Source: Actinomycetota bacterium | GTDB taxonomy: Bacteria; Actinomycetota; Actinomycetes; S36-B12 | DNA: 11,042 bases | NCBI GenBank assembly: GCA_009700485.1 | Contig: WLLZ01000054.1 | Coordinates: 1 to 11,042, forward strand | Direction of reading: 5' to 3' | In this document: positions 6,496-11,042 of the stretch, piece after piece | How the letters are laid out: each line of letters starts with the position of its first letter | How positions within the stretch are numbered: the stretch's first letter is position 1 | Notes under the pieces: model-generated | The model's database searches: none | Told to the model about the DNA's origin: nothing | The model's input: only the letters and a program-made list of their open reading frames with translations | Translations under genes and position numbers: made by a program

Positions 6496-6961
6496 TGCGA
6501 CGCTGCCAGGCACCAGGCTCGGCAAGCAGCCCTGTGACTTCGGCGGGCAATTTGTTGGCCGCCACATCGGCGAGGGTAATGTTCTCCAAAACGTGACGCA
6601 TTGATGCGCGTACCGCAATCCAGACTTCACGTAGGTGCTCGGCGGCCCCCACGTACTCAACATCTTCGGGTCGTTGGCCTCGAACGGCGGCCAGGGGCCC
6701 GTCAAGTGCGCGAACTACATCGGCGATGGTGACTTGAGTCGGGTCGCGGTCAAGCCGGTAGCCGCCATCGGCTCCGCGCTGACTGCCAACAATTCCGTAT
6801 TGGCGTAGTTGCCGCAAAATCCCTTCGAGGAATTTCATCGGGATGTCTTGGGCGGTGGCGATGGTCTCGCCCTTAACTAGTCGCTTAGGATCCTCGGCGT
6901 ATGACACGGTGAGTTCAAGGAGTGCGCGCATCCCATAATCTGCTTTGGCTGAAATATGCAC
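6488..6961 (-). CDS. Rrf2-family winged-helix transcriptional regulator
   Basis: From GTG 6961 the product is 157 residues and begins VHISAKADYGMRALLEL, the standard Rrf2 N-terminus. The recognition helix region is DIPMKFLEGILRQLRQYG (39-56), followed by the wing SQRGADGGYRL (60-70) and VRALDGPLA. A 37-residue upstream extension to ATG 7072 is open but non-homologous, and would run across the start of the divergent thioredoxin gene, so I reject it. There is no cysteine in the 157 residues, so it cannot hold the Cys-ligated Fe-S cluster of IscR or NsrR. It may sense something else or use another ligand. The start has only a distant GAGG (11 nt). It is divergent from the thioredoxin-like gene across 44 bp and could regulate it or itself; the target is unknown. 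It overlaps the meaB end by 8 bp, tail to tail. Confidence 0.88.
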   Translation of the reverse strand: MHISAKADYGMRALLELTVSYAEDPKRLVKGETIATAQDIPMKFLEGILRQLRQYGIVGSQRGADGGYRLDRDPTQVTIADVVRALDGPLAAVRGQRPEDVEYVGAAEHLREVWIAVRASMRHVLENITLADVAANKLPAEVTGLLAEPGAWQRRTN

Positions 6962-6995
6962 CCGCTTAGTGTCCTCGCTGGGGGTCGGGCAGGGC

Positions 6996-7015
6996 AAGGA
7001 GCCCCATGGTGGAAG
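6996..7015 (+). promoter_or_regulatory. two alternative ribosome binding sites of the thioredoxin-like gene
   Basis: AAGGAG (6996-7001) lies 4 nt before ATG 7006, a strong sequence at slightly short spacing. GGAAG (7011-7015) lies 8 nt before an in-frame GTG at 7024. Either could set the start, with a difference of six residues, so the N-terminus stays uncertain. Confidence 0.5.
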
Positions 7016-7971
7016 ATAGGGGGGTGACGTCAACTCCATTTTCGGGCCGCGGTGCCATCGATCTCGGCGCACTTGCTTCGGCGCGCCAAAATCAACAGCA
7101 GGCCGCCGCAGCTGTGGCTAATGCACCGGCCGGGGTGGTAATCGATGTCACGGAGGCCAGTTTTCAGTCGGCGGTGATCGAGCGGTCGATGACCGTGCCG
7201 GTGGTACTTGATCTATGGGCCGAGTGGTGTGGGCCGTGCAAGCAGCTGTCGCCGATCTTGGAGAAATTGGCCGCTGAGTATGCCGGTCGCTGGATCCTTG
7301 CCAAAGTAGATGTTGACGCTGAGAAGCGAGTGGCGGCTGCATTCCAGGTTCAGTCGATTCCCTCGGTTTTCGCGGTGATCATGGGGCAGCCGGTTCCACT
7401 TTTTCAAGGCGCTTACCCCGAGCCGCAGATCAGAGCGATCTTGGACGAATTACTGAAGGTTGCCGCCGAGCAGGGGGTGACCGGCACCTTGACCGATGAC
7501 CACGGACAGGTTCCAGAAGAGCCGGCGGGTGCGGAAGCAGATACCGAGCCTGCGACCGATCCAAGATTTGATGCGGCATTCAATGCGATCGAAGCCGGTG
7601 ATTGGGATGGCGCAGCGGCGGCCTATCAACTCATTCTCGATGCTGATCCGAGTGAGCGTGATGCCATCGCCGGGCTGGCCACGGTGGGCCTTTATCGCCG
7701 TACCGAAGGTGAAGATGAGGGAGCACTGCGGGCGATCGCCGATCAGCCGGATGCAGCCGCTGATGTACGAGTGCAGTGCGCTACCGCTGATTTTGATGCA
7801 CTCGCTGGGAGTTGGACACTCGCATTCGATCGGCTCGTTGCCTGTGTCAGGGCATCCATTGGCCCTGATCGTGAGCTGGTTCGCGCGCGATTGCTCGAAC
7901 TGTTCGTCCTCGCTGGTGAGGACCCCGCGGTCCCCGCTGCGCGCACAGCATTAGCAAACGCGCTTTTCTAG
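7006..7971 (+). CDS. thioredoxin-domain protein with TPR-like C-terminus (CnoX/YbbN-like)
   Basis: This 321-residue cytoplasmic protein has a disordered Ala/Gln-rich N-terminus (about 1-42), a thioredoxin domain (about 43-155) and, after an acidic Glu/Ala/Pro linker (about 160-185), a helical TPR-like region to the end. The redox motif is complete: WAEWCGPCKQ with Cys75 and Cys78, and cis-Pro119 in QSIPSVFAV. This architecture is that of CnoX (YbbN), a chaperone-holdase that hands clients to DnaK/GroEL. E. coli CnoX lacks the first active cysteine, while the Caulobacter protein has both, so this one is more likely redox-active. No signal peptide or membrane segment is seen. A later start at GTG 7024 would give 315 residues. 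It is divergent from the Rrf2 regulator and convergent with glgB, 17 bp apart, with no obvious terminator between. Confidence 0.88.
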   Translation: MVEDRGVTSTPFSGRGAIDLGALASARQNQQQAAAAVANAPAGVVIDVTEASFQSAVIERSMTVPVVLDLWAEWCGPCKQLSPILEKLAAEYAGRWILAKVDVDAEKRVAAAFQVQSIPSVFAVIMGQPVPLFQGAYPEPQIRAILDELLKVAAEQGVTGTLTDDHGQVPEEPAGAEADTEPATDPRFDAAFNAIEAGDWDGAAAAYQLILDADPSERDAIAGLATVGLYRRTEGEDEGALRAIADQPDAAADVRVQCATADFDALAGSWTLAFDRLVACVRASIGPDRELVRARLLELFVLAGEDPAVPAARTALANALF

Positions 7972-7988
7972 CCTGATGAACTCGGGGC

Positions 7989-10184
7989 TCAACCGGGGCT
8001 TGGGTCAAAGCGTAGATAGATAGCGGCCAATGGTGGCAAAACTATCTGCGCGGACGCCGGACGACCTTGCCATTGCACCTCAACGGCATCTACCCCGCCA
8101 AGATTGCCGACACCGCTTCCGCCATAAACGTCAGCATCGGTGTTGAGTACTTCGGTCCACCTGCCACTTATTGGCAACCCAACGCGGTAATTGACATGAG
8201 GGGTGGGGGAGAAGTTCGCCGCGCAGGCTAGCGGTCGGCCATTCTTATCCCAACGGAGCCAGGTGAAAATATTTCCTTGAGCATCACCGGCGTCGATCCA
8301 CTCGAAACCGCCGGGATCGTCATCGCGTTGCCAAAGTGCAGGGGTGGCGCGGTAGACGTTATTGAGATCCGAAACTGTGCGCAAGATGCCAGCGTGTTCG
8401 GAGAATTGCAAGAGCGACCAGTCAAGGCTGCGCTGGCTCGCCCACTCGCCTGACTGCGCAAACTCCGAACCCATGAAGAGGAGTTTTTTTCCTGGGTGCG
8501 CCCACATGAAAGCTAAGAATGCGCGCAAGTTCGCCAATTGCTGCCAGCGGTCACCGGGCATGCGCCCCACTAAGGAACCTTTTCCGTGAACAACTTCATC
8601 ATGGGATATTGGCAGCACGAAGTGCTCGCTGTACGCGTAGACCATGGAGAAACTCATTTCTTCATGGTGGTACTGACGGTGTATTGGCTCATGTTGAATG
8701 TAGCCGAGGGCGTCATGCATCCAGCCCATATTCCACTTGAACCCAAAACCTAGTCCGCCCAAGTGGGTGGGTTGGGTGACTCCCGGCCAGGAAGTGGACT
8801 CTTCAGCGATCATGATCGCGCCGGGTGACCGTTTGTATACGGTCGCATTTACCTCCTGCAGAAACGCCACTGCATCAAGGTTCTCCCGTCCTCCGAATTG
8901 GTTGGGCTCCCACTCCCCGGGTTTGCGCGAATAATCGAGATAAAGCATTGAGGCCACTGCATCAACTCGCAGGCCATCGACGTGAAACTCCTCGAACCAA
9001 TAAAGGGCATTAGCAACCAGAAAGTTTCGAACTTCAGCGCGGCCGAAGTTAAAGACATACGTGCCCCAGTCAGGGTGCTCGCCACGTCTTGGGTCTGGGT
9101 GTTCATAAAGTGTGGTGCCATCGAAGCGAGCTAGAGCCCACTCATCTTTGGGGAAGTGGGCCGGGACCCAATCAACTAAAACGCCAATTCCGGCTTGATG
9201 GAGGCGGTCAATTAGATAGCGAAGGTCATCGGGTGATCCAAAACGTGAGGTGGGTGCGAAATAGGAAGTAACTTGGTAACCCCAAGACGGTCCGTATGGG
9301 TGCTCGGAGACAGGTAAGAACTCAACATGGGTGAAACCGGTTTCGCTGAGATAGTCAGTTAGCTCGTCGGCAAGTTGACGATAATTAAGCCCAATGCGCC
9401 AAGAGCCTAGGTGAACTTCATAAATGCTCATCGGAGAGGTAAGTGCATCGGTATTGGCGCGTTTGTCTAGCCATGTTGAATCTTGCCACTGGTAATTAGA
9501 CGTGAAAACAACCGAGTTGTTGGCAGGTGGAATTTCGGTTGCGAAGGCGCATGGGTCGGCCTTTTGCCGCCAGATCCCATCGCTTCCTAGGATTTGGAAC
9601 TTATATCTGTCGCCGTCAGTTACCTTCGGGACGAATAACTCCCAAATGCCAGAGGCCCCAAGGCTGCGCATCGGGTGCGCGACACCATCCCAGTAGTTGA
9701 AATCACCCGTGACTCGGACCCCTCGCGCATTGGGCGCCCAAACGGCGAAGGAGACCCCACTTACGGCACCTTGCGGGGTTGGGTAGCTGCGGGTGTTTGC
9801 GCCGAGCACTTCCCAGAGTTTCTCATGACGACCCTCGTGGATTAGATGCAAATCAATTTCGCCGAGGGTTGGCAAGAATCGGTACGGGTCTTCTGCTGGC
9901 ACGATTTGGTCACCGTACTGAACTTCGATTGAGTAATTCGGCACATCCAGCATCGAGAAGACCCCGCACCATACTCCGCGGAATTCATGGTCAAGTTGGA
10001 TCGAAGAATTTTCAGTAACCAAAGTTACCGATTCAGCCATCGGGCGTAATACCCGAACGGTAACCCCGCCTTTGAATTGATGTGGTCCAAGAATCTCATG
10101 CGGGTTTGGGTGCCAACCATCGACAAGTCGATCAAGGTCTCCAATTGCCACGGGTATTTTGTTTACCTTCGGCGACTTTTTCAC
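7989..10184 (-). CDS. glgB: 1,4-alpha-glucan branching enzyme
   Basis: GlgB (GH13) cuts alpha-1,4-glucan chains and re-attaches them as alpha-1,6 branches. From GTG 10184 the product is 731 residues, the usual size for the long form with two N-terminal beta modules. The order is N-terminal module (HEILGPH near 29-35), CBM48 (FAVWAPNARGVRVTGDFNYWDG, about 146-167), then the catalytic barrel. Catalytic residues are Asp408 (LRVDAVASM), Glu461 (IAEEST) and Asp529 (ISHDEVVHGK), each exactly three beyond E. coli Asp405, Glu458 and Asp526. The frame is also open to ATG 10262, but that lies inside glgE and adds 26 non-homologous residues. GTG 10184 overlaps the glgE stop as TAGTG, which suggests translational coupling. 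The gene converges with the thioredoxin-like gene. Confidence 0.95.
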   Translation of the reverse strand: MKKSPKVNKIPVAIGDLDRLVDGWHPNPHEILGPHQFKGGVTVRVLRPMAESVTLVTENSSIQLDHEFRGVWCGVFSMLDVPNYSIEVQYGDQIVPAEDPYRFLPTLGEIDLHLIHEGRHEKLWEVLGANTRSYPTPQGAVSGVSFAVWAPNARGVRVTGDFNYWDGVAHPMRSLGASGIWELFVPKVTDGDRYKFQILGSDGIWRQKADPCAFATEIPPANNSVVFTSNYQWQDSTWLDKRANTDALTSPMSIYEVHLGSWRIGLNYRQLADELTDYLSETGFTHVEFLPVSEHPYGPSWGYQVTSYFAPTSRFGSPDDLRYLIDRLHQAGIGVLVDWVPAHFPKDEWALARFDGTTLYEHPDPRRGEHPDWGTYVFNFGRAEVRNFLVANALYWFEEFHVDGLRVDAVASMLYLDYSRKPGEWEPNQFGGRENLDAVAFLQEVNATVYKRSPGAIMIAEESTSWPGVTQPTHLGGLGFGFKWNMGWMHDALGYIQHEPIHRQYHHEEMSFSMVYAYSEHFVLPISHDEVVHGKGSLVGRMPGDRWQQLANLRAFLAFMWAHPGKKLLFMGSEFAQSGEWASQRSLDWSLLQFSEHAGILRTVSDLNNVYRATPALWQRDDDPGGFEWIDAGDAQGNIFTWLRWDKNGRPLACAANFSPTPHVNYRVGLPISGRWTEVLNTDADVYGGSGVGNLGGVDAVEVQWQGRPASAQIVLPPLAAIYLRFDPSPG

Positions 10185-11042
10185 TATTGCCGCACATGCA
10201 CGATGTGGGCGACTTGTTCCCAGGGGGTTAACAGCACGTAGGTGCTCTGCCCCCAGGTCCATGTGGTGTCTGTTACTAGGTCATGGGCGATGAATAAGGA
10301 TTGTGGATCAAGCCCGATGGCGGCTAGGTTCCACCACACGGTGGCTTCCTGCGTGTGGTGCGGGTCAAGAGTGCACACCACTAGCACGGTGTCGTCACCA
10401 TCTTGTTTTGAAAAAGCAATGATGTTTGGGTTATCGCACTGGTGGAAATACAGTGAGCGTAAGTCTTGCAAAGCTTTGTGTTCCCTGCGAATTTTATTAA
10501 TGAGTGTTAATAGGGGAGCCAGACTACGACCCTGGTTTATAGCCGCGTCCCAATCGCGCGGTCGATATTGAAACTTTTCGGTATCGAGATACTCCTCGCT
10601 ACCGGGATGAAGGGCCACGTGTTCATATAACTCGAAACCACTATAAATTCCGTAGGTGGGTGAAAGCGTTGAAGCTAGGACGGCGCGAATTGCGAACGCA
10701 CCCGGCCCACCGTGCTGCAGGTAGCTGTGGAGAATGTCTGGTGTGTTCGTGAAAAAATTAGGACGCATGTAGGCAGCGGCCGGGCCGGCAATTTCATTAC
10801 CGTATTCTTCAAGCTCTTGCTTGCTGTTGCGCCAGGTGAAATAGGTGTAACTCTGCTGGAAACCGACCTCGGCGAGCGCCTGCATCATTGGGCGGCTCGT
10901 GAATGCCTCGGCCAGGAATATGACATCTGAATTATCTGCATTTATTGACGCTATGAGTCGATCCCAAAGCCAGATGGGTTTGGTATGTGGGTTATCCACC
11001 CGGAAGATTCGCACTCCATGTGACATCCAAAATCGGACAATA
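10184..11042 (-). CDS. glgE: alpha-1,4-glucan:maltose-1-phosphate maltosyltransferase, C-terminal part
   Basis: GlgE (GH13_3) transfers maltose from maltose-1-phosphate to the non-reducing end of alpha-1,4-glucan. The window holds about the last 285 residues; the frame is open through the right edge, and the in-frame ATG at 11026 is internal, since the codons before it read IVRFW as in full-length homologues. The nucleophile motif FRVDNPHTKP and the acid/base motif FLAEAFTSRP follow each other early in this part, then PNFFTNTPDIL with the third catalytic Asp, and YGIYSGFELYEHVAL. The C-terminal beta domain ends VLLTPWEQVAHIVHVRQ with TAG at 10186-10184. It is directly upstream of, and overlaps, glgB; the two act on the same polymer. 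No frameshift or missing motif is seen in the visible part. Confidence 0.95.
   Translation of the reverse strand, partial: IVRFWMSHGVRIFRVDNPHTKPIWLWDRLIASINADNSDVIFLAEAFTSRPMMQALAEVGFQQSYTYFTWRNSKQELEEYGNEIAGPAAAYMRPNFFTNTPDILHSYLQHGGPGAFAIRAVLASTLSPTYGIYSGFELYEHVALHPGSEEYLDTEKFQYRPRDWDAAINQGRSLAPLLTLINKIRREHKALQDLRSLYFHQCDNPNIIAFSKQDGDDTVLVVCTLDPHHTQEATVWWNLAAIGLDPQSLFIAHDLVTDTTWTWGQSTYVLLTPWEQVAHIVHVRQ

Noticed and set aside
6962..7072. 37-residue N-terminal extension of the Rrf2 protein
   Set aside because: The extension is non-homologous, Pro-rich and overlaps the thioredoxin-like start; the family N-terminus begins at GTG 6961.
7972..7988. Terminator between the thioredoxin-like gene and glgB
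   Set aside because: The 17-bp gap and its surroundings (CGGGG repeated in the same orientation) form no stem with a T-tract.
10185..10262. 26-residue N-terminal extension of GlgB
   Set aside because: It lies inside the glgE C-terminus and does not resemble GlgB; GTG 10184 overlapping the glgE stop is the better start.

Overview
The window looks like a chromosomal segment of an actinomycete (Actinobacteria) with a moderate GC content, estimated by eye in the low-to-mid 50s percent. The assignment rests on four things: a glgE-glgB pair (GlgE maltosyltransferase glycogen/alpha-glucan pathway), the order methylmalonyl-CoA epimerase / acetyl-CoA acetyltransferase / meaB known from Streptomyces and mycobacteria, an FadA4-like thiolase, and frequent GTG/TTG starts. 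I cannot name the genus; the modest GC would fit planktonic actinobacteria, but that is a guess.

Layout. (1) Positions 1-488 hold two tandem copies of a small, unrecognised ORF. The first is cut by the left edge and ends at 126; the second is 263-445. They share an almost identical DNA block encoding DRLALGVGWVRPGVAGIG and an identical 3' block encoding CFEGNEE-stop, but have unrelated centres. Between them lies a long inverted repeat (140-206), and a terminator-like hairpin follows copy 2. (2) Positions 489-4292, minus strand, read mce -> ccrA -> OatA/OafA-like acyltransferase with a C-terminal SGNH domain. (3) Positions 4351-6495, plus strand, hold an acetyl-CoA acetyltransferase and meaB, divergent from mce across a 58-bp region with repeat elements. 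(4) Positions 6488-6961, minus strand, encode an Rrf2-type regulator without cysteines, overlapping the end of meaB tail to tail. (5) Positions 7006-7971, plus strand, encode a thioredoxin-TPR-like protein resembling CnoX/YbbN. (6) Positions 7989-11042, minus strand, hold glgE (partial, cut by the right edge) -> glgB, with overlapping stop and start.

How the genes work together. Thiolase, crotonyl-CoA carboxylase/reductase, the epimerase and the mutase chaperone MeaB are steps of, or accessories to, one acyl-CoA route: acetyl-CoA -> acetoacetyl-CoA -> (not in the window) crotonyl-CoA -> ethylmalonyl-CoA, epimerisation of ethylmalonyl-/methylmalonyl-CoA, then B12-dependent mutases protected by MeaB. 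This fits the ethylmalonyl-CoA pathway or provision of branched extender/propionyl-type units; the mutases themselves are not in the window. GlgE and GlgB together extend alpha-1,4-glucan from maltose-1-phosphate and introduce alpha-1,6 branches. The conserved metabolic genes look ordinary and intact. The least explained part is the duplicated small-ORF region at the left edge.
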